Of a DNA stretch of 64,000 nucleotides, positions 12,483 to 24,213 are shown one piece after another. A program made the translations under genes and the position numbers. How positions within the stretch are numbered: the stretch's first letter is position 1; every line of letters begins with the position of its first letter. This DNA is from Vigna angularis (lineage: Eukaryota; Streptophyta; Magnoliopsida; Fabales; Fabaceae): NCBI RefSeq assembly GCF_016808095.1, contig NC_068974.1, positions 620,001 to 684,000 of the forward strand, read 5' to 3'. A model generated the notes under the pieces. It had not been told where the DNA came from. It did no database searches and worked only from the letters and a program-made list of their open reading frames with translations.

Positions 12483-15363
12483 ATGTCATTTTTAAGGTTA
12501 ATGGGAGCCAGCAATCCAACTCTCTTTCATCTGGTCACTCGTTCTGCACTCTCTTCTACTTCTGCTTCTTCTTCTTCACTCACAATCAAGGCTTCGTTTT
12601 CATTATCAACAACAACAGACATGGTGAAAGCAATCAGGGTTCACGAACAGGGAGGCCCTCAGGTAAATATAATGCATAAATTCTCTTTTTTGCTGAATTC
12701 GGTGGTGCTAATTGAATTGATGAGTGACATCGCGTCGTCGCAGGTTCTGAAGTGGGAGGACGTGGAAATCGGAGAGCCCAAAGAAGGGGAGGTTCGCGTC
12801 AGGAACAAAGCCGTCGGAGTCAATTTCATTGATGTCTACTTTCGCAAAGGAGTTTACAAAGCCCCCTCTTTTCCCTTCACTCCAGGTTCCTTCTCAATCT
12901 TCATTCTCAATAAACAAAGTCAGTTTATTTATTTTCTTCTGTGATGTGGGTTTAGTACGTAGATGTGTGTGTGTGTGTGTGTGTGTGACACTCTACGTTG
13001 TGTTGTGGGTGTCAATATTATCCTTTTCTCGTTATTTTACTGTTTTAATTTGTTTCTTCTTTTATGTGTTTACTGCTAAAAGAATGTGTTAAGAAAGGAG
13101 AGACACAAATTCCCAAGGTATCAGGTATTGAATTCGATGCCCCTTTTTACGTGGCAGGTATGGAAGCTGTTGGGGTTGTCACAGCTGTGGGTGCTGGACT
13201 CACTGGTAGGCAGGTTGGAGATCTTGTAGCTTATGCAGGTCAACCAATGGGCTCATATGCTGAAGAGCAGATACTTCCTGCAAATAAAGTAGTCCCTGTC
13301 CCTTCATCGATTGACCCACATATTGCAGCATCCATCATGCTGAAGGGCATGACAACTCACTTTTTGGTTCGCCGCTGTTTTAAGGTCATTTTCTATGATG
13401 TTATAGTCCTTGTAGCTGAAGCTATTTTACTTTTATCTATTAGTTTTGTCATCATACTAATCCAGATTCATTAGTATATTTAGCAGATGTTAGTTTAGGA
13501 CTCAGAATATTAGTCAGTTGTAGTTATTGAGAATCTCTATTAATTAGCTTTTTAATTTAGTTCTTTGTTAGTTCATATACCTAGTCCCTGTTTTGATGAG
13601 CTTGGTTGGGCTTACTCGTGGCTTTATGTTCTTTTCGTTCACTAGAACTTGGCACTTTCTAGTGTTGCTCTCCTTCTGTATCTGCTGTTTTCAACTGCGG
13701 ACTATGGTATATTAACTATGACTTCATGATTTGATTTGTCTATTTTCTCTTAACAGAGTTTATGTACGTATCACTTTACAGGTTGAACCTGGTCATACAA
13801 TTCTTGTCCATGCAGCAGCTGGTGGAGTTGGATCCTTATTGTGCCAGTGGGCAAATGCTCTTGGTGCAACTGTTATAGGAACTGTGTCAAATAAAGAGAA
13901 GGCAGCTCAAGCCAAGGAGGATGGGTGTCATCATGTTATAATCTCTAAAGAAGAGGATTTTGTTGCTCGCGTCAATGAGATTACGTCAGGCAATGGAGTT
14001 GAAGTCGTCTATGATTCTGTAGGAAAGGATACCTTTGAGGTAGTACCTATTCTATTCTATACTACATCCAAATTAAATTTCAAAATTAGATACTTGATAA
14101 TTGAGTGGAAAACTAAAATGATTAAGATTAGATTGTATGTTAGTCCTTGTTACATATGTCCTTCTTGGTTTTAATCCCTGCATAAAATTACTATTGGTTT
14201 CAATCAGTTTGGCTTTTTGTCTTTGTTTGATATTTATTCCTATAATATCTAGGTCATGCTGAATTAGTCCGAAGTATATGTTTCGTTATATTGATTTAGT
14301 CCCTAAAAGAAGACTTCACTTTTTTTTTACAAGGATTAATTCAACGTGTATCAAATATTACAGGGAGTACAACCAAATAACGAGGACCAAAAGCAAAATC
14401 ACTGATTTTTTAGGATAAAAGGGGATATACCACGAGAACTAAAAAGTTATTAAGCCAAATTGTTCATGCATGGTTGTATCCATTAGAATTTTCTTATTTT
14501 CTAATCCTTTACAGGTTCCTTCTATGATAATAATTTGGTTTGTAGATATGTGATTAGATTTATAATTTATAATTCAGACGAGCCTATGTTAATAACTAAT
14601 TAGAACTAAACACCAACTAGGTCCTAGATACGATTATTACGGTTCCCCACCTACATATGAACTGATAGATGCTAATGAATTTCTCTACAGTAAACCTTTT
14701 ACTAATTTAGAATTCATAATGTGGTATTCTATTAGTGTTTGGTTTCTCATTAAGTTTGTGACATGCATTAATAGTGTGAAAGGAGAAATTTGTGTTTCTT
14801 CGGAAGGTTACAGTACTTAATATCAATGGTTAAATCCAAGATTTGACAGGCTATGGATTTCAATCTATATAGCTTGAGCCTGAAATCCAAGGATTACTAT
14901 CGTTAGAAAGCAGCCTTAATTGCTGTCACCCTTAACTGTCTTAGTTGCAGCCTCTTTAGGGACTTGAGATAAATTTATAGTGTAGAAGTGCACTTAGAGT
15001 ACTGCGAGAGAAGTCATTAACAAGGCATGCATATGCTGAGCTGTGTGATTTGTGCAGGGATCTTTGGCATGCTTGAAGCTTAGGGGCTACATGGTAAGTT
15101 TTGGACAGTCATCGGGTTCACCTGATCCAGTCCCATTATCATCTCTGGCTGCAAAATCCCTGTTCTTGACAAGGCCCAGCCTAATGCAATATGTTGTCAC
15201 TCGGGATGAGTTATTGGAGGCTGCAGGAGAGTTGTTTGCTAATGTTGCTTCTGGTGTCTTGAAGGTTCGTGTTAATCATACTTACCCATTGTCAGAGGCT
15301 GCAAAAGCACACGAAGACTTGGAGAATCGGAAGACTTCAGGATCCATTGTGTTGATACCATGA
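12483..15363 (+). CDS. NADPH:quinone oxidoreductase (zeta-crystallin-like MDR), copy 1, with N-terminal extension
   Basis: Predicted to reduce quinones or alpha,beta-unsaturated carbonyls with NADPH. Exons 12483-12662, 12744-12885, 13158-13384, 13782-14039, 15058-15363 give 370 residues. The GroES-like half (exons 2-3) lacks the zinc ligands of alcohol dehydrogenases. The Rossmann half has the nucleotide-binding motif HAAAGGVGSLLCQ (exon 4). The core starts at Met47 (12621, MVKAIRVHEQGGPQ). The preceding 46 residues are Ser/Thr-rich with few acidic residues, as in plastid or mitochondrial transit peptides. It is the first of a tandem pair. Intron 2 carries a (GT)n run at about 12964-12987, and intron 4 is about 1 kb. 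As I recall, the Arabidopsis counterpart is At5g61510. Targeting is inference. Confidence 0.9.
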
Positions 15364-16557
15364 GACTCTAAGTTGTGTTGTGTATAGGGGTGTTGTACAC
15401 CAAATCCTTGGGTGATTCATCTTGAAAAGAACTATAGATTATAAATTATATGCTAGCGTGTGTGATTCATCTTGAAAAGAACTATAGATTATGAATTCTA
15501 TGCTAGTGTGTGTTATTCACCACAAGTCGGTGTACTTAAATAAGAGTAATTTCTTTGATGACTTCACTTTGGCTACACAGTACTCTTCTCATATTATCTT
15601 TCTTTGTACATAGCCATTTGCTAGTGTTGCTCCTCTTTTATAATCCAACTGCAATGGAGAAAGTAACAAAGCTAAACGTAAGTGTTTGGCCAGAATATGA
15701 CTTCGGTGCTTTTTAATTAGTTATCTATGATTTTGTTCTTTTTTTTTCTAATGATTTTAGTTCTTTTATTTAAAATATCCATAATTTTAATCTGATTTTT
15801 AATTTTACATAGGTTATTTATTTTTAATTAATTAAATTGTTTATAAAAAAATACTTTAAATGAATATATTAAGGTAAAGTTCGATTGCATCAAAATAAAC
15901 TTTGAAACTAATGGTTTAATCTAAATTGTGGATTTTTAAAATAGAATAACTAAAACATAGGAGAAGAAAAAAAGAGAAAGTTCAAAATTATGATTTGACT
16001 TTTTACTTTTTAACAAAATGAATGTGGGAAGAATTCAATCAACACGTAAAAGGGTGAAACTTTAACTTTTTAACAAGAAAATGATATTTTCCATGTTGAA
16101 AAGGGTCACTTGAAAACATTATATAAAAGGACACTTAAACATGATTTAAAATAATCTCTTAACTTTTGTTTAAAAGACTAAAGTTATATTAAAAAAATTG
16201 CAGAAACTTAAACCAAAGTTTATTCTTTTTACATAAAGGAAAAAGATTATTTAATAAAAATAATAATCAAATATTGGTCGCACTTTGATATATTTATCCT
16301 TTGTGTACTCTTCGGCCGGCCACCATAACGAATGGACCACAAACAAATCAAAAGCAAATCATAAAAATTCAGAAAAAGATTAAAACTTGGTATTCAATTA
16401 TTGTTTGACTATAGAACCAATGCTTGTGGAATCTGTGACATTCATTTGGGTTATATCCTTTTCCCTTTGAATTTTATGGTATTCCAAAGCAAAGCATTAG
16501 TGTACTAATACAATACAGTGCAGTTCTTCTGTTTCGAAATCATCGGCAACTACAAAC
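15364..16557. other. Intergenic between tandem QOR genes
   Basis: Begins with the copy-1 3' UTR, which contains a 50-bp tandem duplication (separate entry). The remainder is AT-rich with no gene seen, ending in the promoter and leader of copy 2. Confidence 0.4.
15412..15515 (+). repeat. 50-bp tandem duplication in QOR1 3' UTR
   Basis: The unit beginning GTGATTCATCTTGAAAAGAA occurs at 15412 and 15462 with a few substitutions, then a partial third start. It lies directly downstream of the QOR1 stop, probably in its 3' UTR. Confidence 0.8.
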
Positions 16558-19500
16558 ATGGTGAAAGCTATCAGAGTTCACCAACTCGGTGGCCCTCAGG
16601 TCTCTTTCTTCATTTCTCTTTCACTCTCACTTATATAATTCAACACTGAATTATGGAATTGACAGGTTCTGAAGTGGGAAGATGTGGAAATTGGAGATCC
16701 AAAAGAAGGCGAGGTTCGTCTGAGGAACAAAGCTGTCGGGGTTAATTTCATTGATGTCTATTTTCGGACAGGAGTTTATAAAGTCCCTTCTTTACCTTAC
16801 ACTCCAGGTTTCTTTGCTTTACTACTACCAAACTTTTATTAATATTTGTAGTTGTATTGGTTGAAAACAGAGACTTAGTTTACACTTGCTCTCCAAATAT
16901 TGTAATTGTACTATCAGCTGTGTAATTTGGGTCTCTCAGTTATTCATCACAAATGTGTGGATTTAGTTCCCAGATTTCCATTGAGCTAATTGGTCTACTA
17001 TGTGTTGCAACTGTGTAATTTTAATCTCTTCAATTGAGATACTTGAATGACCCAATTAGTAGAATTAGAACTTGTAGACTGATCACACACTTGCAACACT
17101 TGGAGACCCAATTGGTACAATTAGAACCTGAATGAGTAAAAGGGTAATTAAGCCTAGAAAGGAAAAATAGAATATGAAGCTTTACTCTTTCTAATAATGT
17201 GGCATGGTAGGTGTGGAGGGTGTTGGGGTGGTCACTGCTGTGGGTGTTGGAGTCACTGACATACAAGTTGGAGAAACTGTAGCTTATTCGTGTCAACCAC
17301 TGGGCTCATATGCTGAAGAGCACATTCTTCTTGCAAAAGATCTAGTTCCCCTCCCTCCCTCAATTGACCCCATTATCGGGGCATCCATCATGTCCAAGGG
17401 CTTGACAACTCGTTATTTGCTTCAACAATGTTTCAAGGTATGTGTATTTCTATGCTTGCTGAAGGATCTCCTATTGTTTGTACCAACATTCATTAGTGTA
17501 TTTTCTTAGAATGTGGGAGATTGATTCACCATATGCTCACTTCAGTTATAGACTTCAGTTATTTAGTCCTACTATTTCATATGTATGCCTTCAAACAGTT
17601 ATAGGTTGACATTATCTTTCATGATGTTTTATTGATTATAGGAATGTCTTCTACTATACTATCTTTCCATCTCAATCTATGTTACCTTTTCCTCATTCAT
17701 GTTTGTAAATGCTCTGTGTAGCCTTAGTTTCCAAGCTACTCGGTATTCTGGTAACGTGTGTTTTTCTTGGTTACTCCTTGTTATAAAAGAAGATATAGGT
17801 TCCTCTAGTGACTCATTGGTAAGAACCTTGAGAGAACCACATGGAAGAATCTATTTGTTGTCGTTAAGAGAGCACAATGGCTTATGAAAATCATGCTAAA
17901 ATCCTGTACTTCCAATTTGCAACTTAAGTCCCCGTTATTTTTCAATTGGATCTATAATCGCGTGGGTACCAAATAGAATTCTATTCAATCATGTCAAAGC
18001 CTGAGAAATGAAAATGAGATTTCACCTTAAGGAGGAGAATAAAGTGATATTAATCAAGTCAAATGCAGGATTTAATGAACTAAGATATTCCTCACTTAGT
18101 GTGAATCTGTGATTGCCTCATTCATGCTTGTGATGTCCCAGGTTCAGTACCAAAAGACATGGTTGCAGCTAGCAAAGATGTGACATTTGCTGTTATCATA
18201 GCTGACTAGAACATTAACCAAATATGTTTCATCCTATAGTCAATCTGTTTCCCGTAATCTTGCCTCAATATGATGACATACATAGACTAAGATATCTATC
18301 ATTTTGCAGGTTGAACCTGGTCACACGATTCTTGTACATGCAGCAGCTGGTGGAGTAGGATCCTTATTGTGCCAATGGGCAAATTCTCTTGGGGCAACCG
18401 TTATCGGAACTGTATCCAATAAAATGAAGGCAGCTCAGGCCAAAGAGGATGGATGTCATCATGTAATAATCTACACAGAAGAAGATTTTGTTGCTCGTGT
18501 CAACGAAATTACATCAGGCAATGGAGTTGAAGTAGTCTATGATTCTGTGGGAAAAGATACATTTGAGGTATAACTGTCACATTCTATATTATGCCTAAGT
18601 GCAATTTAAAAATCGAATTGTTGGGTGCACGAGTGAAAACAATAATAACAATGTTGTGTCTTCCTTGGTGGTATCCATAAGCAGGTTTTTACTTATATTC
18701 TGATTCTTGAACCATAATCAGGTGTCCAAAAGAATGTGCTAGATTTATGATTCAGTTGATCCTATGTTGATCAGTACATAGAAAACTAAATCATCAACAA
18801 ATACCAACCAGATCCTAGATGATGAACACTAAATTTATTGTCGTTTTAAATCTACAAGTGAATTCCTACACCCTGTTAAAGAACTCAGAACTATGTAACT
18901 TTCTTACTTAGAAATGAAATCCTAGTGCTACATCTAATTAGCATTTGTTTTCTCAATTGAGTTTGCGAGACATGTGATGATATCAAAGTGAATATTCTTG
19001 TTTATGAATATTATTAGTCAAAAACAGAAAACTCAGAGAGCAAAAGCTGATAGGCCACTGGTTTTAATTAGTAGAATAGAACCCTAAAGTTCTCAGATAA
19101 CTGTCTGTCTGTCTGATTACTTACTTTGATTATGACCACACTGACTAACATATGCGAGGTTTCATTTTTAAAAAGTTGGACTTTGGTTCCCTTGGTCTGT
19201 TCCATTAATGTTTGTATTCTATCATTTAACAATTTTAGGCATATTATCAGCAAAGCCCTTAACTATGCATGTGCAGGGATCTTTGGCTTGTTTGAAGCTT
19301 AGAGGTTACATGGTAAGTTTTGGGCAGTCATCGGGCACACCTGATCCAGTTCCATTATCTTCCCTGGCTACAAAGTCCTTGTTCCTGACAAGACCCACCT
19401 TAAAGCATTACAACGTCACTCGGGATGAGCTCTTGGAAGCTGCAGGAGACTTGTTTGCCAAGGTTTCTTCTGGTGTCTTAAAGGTGCGAGTTACTGACAC

Positions 19501-19582
19501 CTATCCCTTGTCTGAGGCAGCAAGAGCACATGAAGACCTGCAGAATCGGAAGACCACAGGATCTGTTGTGTTGCTACCCTAA
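16558..19582 (+). CDS. NADPH:quinone oxidoreductase (zeta-crystallin-like MDR), copy 2, no transit peptide
   Basis: Tandem paralogue of the upstream gene. Exons 16558-16599, 16666-16807, 17211-17437, 18310-18567, 19277-19582 give 324 residues, the usual length of cytosolic family members. Exons 2-5 have exactly the lengths of copy 1 (142, 227, 258, 306 nt). The only usable start is MVKAIRVHQ. The in-frame codons before it are Ser/Thr-rich, recalling the copy-1 extension, but contain no ATG and run into a TAG, so the targeting peptide appears lost. The nucleotide-binding motif HAAAGGVGSLLCQ is intact. Between copies exon 4 differs at only 4 of 86 residues, whereas exon 3 differs at about 27 of 76. 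Probably cytosolic, inferred from the missing leader. Confidence 0.9.
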
Positions 19583-20152
19583 GGATTCCCCACTTTCATA
19601 TAGGTCCTGAAATAAACACCAATTTCATGTTTGATTCCTTTGGAGAGGAACTATGGTATTGTAAATTCTATATCAGCCATGTTGTGTTGTGTTCCGGGGT
19701 TCAGTTCTTTGTACGTGTGAATTTTGGCCGAATGTGGCATCAGGAAAAAAATTTTATTTTGGAAAAGCTGTTTTTTCCTGTTTTTCCATCCTTTGAATGT
19801 GACATGTAGGTTTGTTTTTGCAGAATTAATGAAACTCAGCTGAATGGTGACATTGTTGTCCTTTGCGTCATGTGACACTGTTGTTCTTTGCAAAACAAAA
19901 TAAAAAAATCATAACTTTTTGTCTTTCACGCCAAATCAATCCAAAAAAAATGTAATTGGATGATTAGATGGTGTAAAGCTAAAGAACTGATTCGGATCTT
20001 AAATCATAAACTATTATATATAATGGTGAAGTTCGATACATCTTTGGATCTGAAGTGTACAAAGACAATATAACTGGTTTTGTTGTTTTGTTGTATTGTG
20101 GTGGGCGTTTTCTTCCTCACAGACCTCTCTTCTCCGTTTCAGAATCGTGAAA
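19583..20152. other. Intergenic: QOR2 3' UTR and IPK2 leader
   Basis: AT-rich, no gene recognised. The 5' leader of the kinase lies at its right end; TTCCTCACAG and CTCCGTTTCAG just before the ATG resemble splice acceptors, so a leader intron is possible. Confidence 0.35.
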
Positions 20153-20956
20153 ATGCTGAAGGTGCCGGAGCACCAGGTGGCGGGTCACATGGCAAAGAAC
20201 GGCGTTCTGGGTCCGCTGGTGGACGATTCTGGAAAGTTCTACAAGCCACTGCAGGACAACGACAGGGGCTCCGCCGAGCTCTCCTTCTACACCTCTCTCG
20301 CCGTCCCACCGTCCATCCGCCCCTTCTTCCCAGCATTCCACGGCACCGCCGTCGTCCCCGCCTCCGACGGCTCCGGCCCCCACACCCACCTCCTCCTCCA
20401 GGACCTCATCGCCCCCTACACCAAACCCTCCGTCATGGACGTCAAAATCGGCTCCCGGACCTGGCACCTCGGTCACTCCGAAGACTACATCGCAAAAAGC
20501 CTCAGCAAAGACAGAACCACCTCAACCATCCCCCTCGCCTTCCGAATCACCGGCGTCAAGGACTCCCTCTCCTCCTGGGAACCTTCCAGAACCTTCCTCC
20601 AGACTCTCTCCGCCGAGGGCGTCGCCCTGGTCCTCCGCAAATTCGTCTCCTCCTCCAACTCTGACGATTCCCGTTCCGACCCCGATTGCGACTTTGCGGC
20701 GGAGGTTTTCGGCGCCGTCTTGGAGCGGTTGGTGGAGCTGAAGGCGTGGTTTGAGGTTCAGACTCTGTATCATTTCTATTCATGTTCTGTTCTGGTGGTG
20801 TATGAGAAGGAGAAGGGGAACGCCAAGCCTCTGGTCAAACTCGTTGACTTTGCTCATGTCGTTTCTGGGAATGGTGTGATTGATCATAACTTCTTGGGTG
20901 GCCTCTGTTCCTTCATCAACTTCATCAGGAACATCCTTCAAGCTCTGCATCAGTGA
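20153..20956 (+). CDS. IPK2: Inositol polyphosphate multikinase (IPK2/IPMK)
   Basis: Phosphorylates inositol phosphates (3-/6-kinase activity on Ins(1,4,5)P3 and InsP4) on the path to phytate and inositol pyrophosphates. A single uninterrupted ORF of 267 residues, slightly shorter than Arabidopsis IPK2alpha/beta (286/300). The start MLKVPEHQVAGHMAKNGV matches the family N-terminus; an upstream in-frame extension from 20096 has no ATG. The IPK signature PxxxDxKxG is at residues 92-100 (PSVMDVKIG). The ATP-site region FYSCSVLVVYE and the metal-binding LVDFAH motif follow near the C-terminus, ending DHNFLGGLCSFINFIRNIL. The coding region is strikingly GC-rich next to its flanks. The stop overlaps a donor-like CAGTGAGT, so an alternative terminal splice cannot be excluded. 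Confidence 0.93.
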   Translation: MLKVPEHQVAGHMAKNGVLGPLVDDSGKFYKPLQDNDRGSAELSFYTSLAVPPSIRPFFPAFHGTAVVPASDGSGPHTHLLLQDLIAPYTKPSVMDVKIGSRTWHLGHSEDYIAKSLSKDRTTSTIPLAFRITGVKDSLSSWEPSRTFLQTLSAEGVALVLRKFVSSSNSDDSRSDPDCDFAAEVFGAVLERLVELKAWFEVQTLYHFYSCSVLVVYEKEKGNAKPLVKLVDFAHVVSGNGVIDHNFLGGLCSFINFIRNILQALHQ

Positions 20957-23900
20957 GTCCTGCTTCGTTTTTCTCTGTTTTTCTCACAATCTCCTTCAAG
21001 ATATAATCAGATAATAATCACTCGTTTCACTCCATCTGTCATAATCATATCAGACAATTTTGCTTGTATGATCTGGGCTAATTGCCGTTTATGTTCTATT
21101 CAATTGTTCAGATTTCCAGGTACTGCAATTTTTTTATGGATTTTATTCTTATACATCTGTAGCTTTGTATACTTTTACCATCTCTAATTCTTATGAACTC
21201 ATTTCCTAATTGTGTTACTTGTCCAAACCCACAAACAACTAACTGGGTTGTGTACAAAGACTCTTCAGAAGCACTGATTGATCTACCATTGAATAAACTT
21301 GTTTGATAGCTTTTGCCTTTTCAAAATTTGAACCTGAATTGTTGATATTTGATGCAATATGGATTTCTAAGGCCATGTTCTCTTGTAAGTTATGAAAACT
21401 TTCAAGAATATTGCTTTTGAAGATTACTTCTAAATTTATGCTTCTGCTTGCTTTTCAATATTGCAAGTGCATGAATAGTCTGATATTTGGGTTGCTCTGT
21501 TTGCATCAATGCTTAATGGTCCTGTTAAGTTTTTTATTCCAACCACATACCAGTCATGAGCTTGTTGCTTCTGATGTTACCCTTTTTTAACTTTTGAACA
21601 GTGCAAATATCTTTATCTCGTTTACTGTTTAGTTTGCATCTTCTTACTGAGATGCAACTTCTAATCTTTCTACTCTTTGACCAAATCCTTCTTCTGACCA
21701 CACAAAATTTATAATCCTACTTCATCTTTTATCTTCTCAATCAGCTTCTATTTGTCTACTGTTCTTGAATTTTATTCTCTTGGACCAAAATTACATTCAT
21801 ATCTTTCAATGGCATCTTATATCTTTGAGTTTTCCTGGTTTTACTTGGAGTTAAGTTATTTTTAGGCTTAATCATGGAAGATAGGGTTTTGGTTCTTATT
21901 TTGTAGCATCTCAGTGGTGTTTTAGCTTCTTTTCATTCTAGTTATATGGTATAAATTTTTCTTCCCTATAACTTTCACAATTGAAATCAAGATCATTAAA
22001 TAAGGGTGAAGGGCCTAGCAGAACAGTTTTCCTCTGTTACAAACATTCATTTTTATACATTTTTTCTCATGCCATAATTGAGATACTGTTCCTTTCAAAA
22101 GGTATATTAGAACATCTTTTACTAAATAGTTGAGAAATTAAAATTGTATAAAGTTTTTATGAATGTGCAGAAATTGGTATTTTGTATTTTTTTTTTCTGC
22201 AGTGTGCTATTGTATTCAATAAACGAAAGTTCCTAATAGAATCTAAATTTTGAAACAGGTATAATAATATTTTAATCAAACATAAACTACTATATTTTAT
22301 GAAAAGTTTGCTTTTTTTTTTGGGAAATAAACTTCAGAAGAATCAGAGATGATGTATTATGCCGATGAGCTTGAACAATATTTTATTAATGAGTTTGGTG
22401 TGTGGAGAAAAAATGTAATAAAAATTTAAATTAAACCAATAGCTTTCCAATTCTAAAGAATAAGGTCTAAACAATATTTAAAATTTTTAAACATACCACC
22501 TACAAACAATTTTGATCAAATTTAAATTACAAATAAATATTTAGGTATATATACTTAACAAAAGGTTAAAAAAACTCTTACAAAATGTTCTTTAAGTATA
22601 AAAGCAAATTTAAAAGTTAAAATATTTATAATGTTTAAAATATTACAATAATTATATTCACATGTTTTATACATAACATTGTACAAAAATTTATGAAAAT
22701 GGTAAAGATCATGAACATTTAATAATTTAATGTTGGAAAAAAATGTGTTAAGTACAAAACTTTACAATTTTATAAATATTCATTTTATCCAGTAAAAGAA
22801 AAATTTTATTTTTAATATAAAAAATCATTTATTTTTATTTTAGAAAAAAAAAGACAATTTTAATTTATAAAGATGCCCTTTTTGAATTAGGAAAAAGAAA
22901 TAACTTGAAATATATTTTTTACTTTTTCATGAAAAATAAAAAATATATATATATATATATTTGTTTTAAAATTTAAAAGATTTTGATAATTTTAATTTAA
23001 ATAATTTATCCATAGATAACTATTCAAACTTGTGAATGACTAGTAATTAAATATTTATAACCCAAAAATAATAGTAGTTATTCAATTAACGTTCTGATAT
23101 ATGTATATTTTGATAATAAACTTTGCATTCAAAAGATAATTTCAATCTAAAATTGTAAAAGATTTGTGATGGCAAATAAATCTGAGTCAAAACAAATCCA
23201 TGATGGCATAAATGCATATCACATCAATCAAAATTATTATTTTTATTTACTTATTTTCCTCCTTGGATAGGAAAATGCAAAGTTCAGAATCTTTTAACGA
23301 TTATTTTACTAAAGTAAAAAGAGAAAAGGAAGAATTTAGCGGAAAAAAGTATGCTATTAGCAAAAACGAAAAGGCATTGGAATTTGATTCCAAGAAAAAG
23401 TTGTTCATTACTGAATACTGTCCTCTACCAATTGTTGCATGAGAGAAGGAAATATATGAAAGGATAAAAAAATAACACTTTACAAAATTTAAGAATTTGT
23501 ATTAGTAAATATTCTTTATCTTACGAACGTGCTCACTGATAACAAAAAGTAACTGAGTTTTGAAAATTCATATGGTTTTTTTTCTACTAATCTAAAAATC
23601 CTTAGAAAATATATGTAATATACTGATTTAATATAATATTCTAAACAAATACTTGGGAAAAACCTTTTCGTTAAGACTTATTTCTCATAAAACTTTGCAG
23701 CTCTTATTTCTCTGTACAAATTACAGTAATCTGTACAGAATAAAAATGAATAATAGCTAGACAATACATTTTAAAAGAATTAGAAAAAGAAATGTCCATG
23801 AAAACAGTGACAAGTTTCCCTCTTTCAACCCTATCCATGTATGCTTACTACATTACCCAACTTTTACACATGAATGTTAATTTAACATTTCCCCTAACAA

Positions 23901-24213
23901 TATCATTTCTATGGAAGTCTAGAACTCAATAATCTCATCAAAGTCGTTTGGTTGCTTCATCACATTAATAATATGACAGGAAATAACCATGCAATGATGC
24001 CAAAACTCAAATGTTTCTCTCTCTTTACTGGACAGGAATAATTGTAAGATTGTTAGCGGTCAGGGAGTTCATGTTACAATCTACACTATTTCAGAAATAT
24101 AATGCAACGATACAACTAACAATAAATGGGCAAAATTCCAGATATTGGGGAGTCAAGAACATCACTCCATATGATTTGCATTCCTTCAATTGAAAGGTGG
24201 CAGCATAGCAGGA
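20957..24213. other. Long intergenic region between convergent IPK2 and SF3B4
   Basis: The first ~1 kb is T-rich and could be IPK2 3' UTR or a 3' intron. About 22.2-23.2 kb is very AT-rich. A 76-codon ORF at 23212-23442 is Lys-rich and unrecognised (I do not call it). The right end (from roughly 23.7 kb) is probably SF3B4 3' UTR. Confidence 0.4.

Noticed and set aside
20080..20783. Several long ORFs in other frames over IPK2
   Set aside because: They are products of high GC content and lack of stops; only the frame with the PxxxDxKxG motif matches a family.
23212..23442. 76-codon Lys-rich ORF between IPK2 and SF3B4
   Set aside because: It lies in very AT-rich DNA, shows no recognisable domain or splice context, and its length is within chance expectation.
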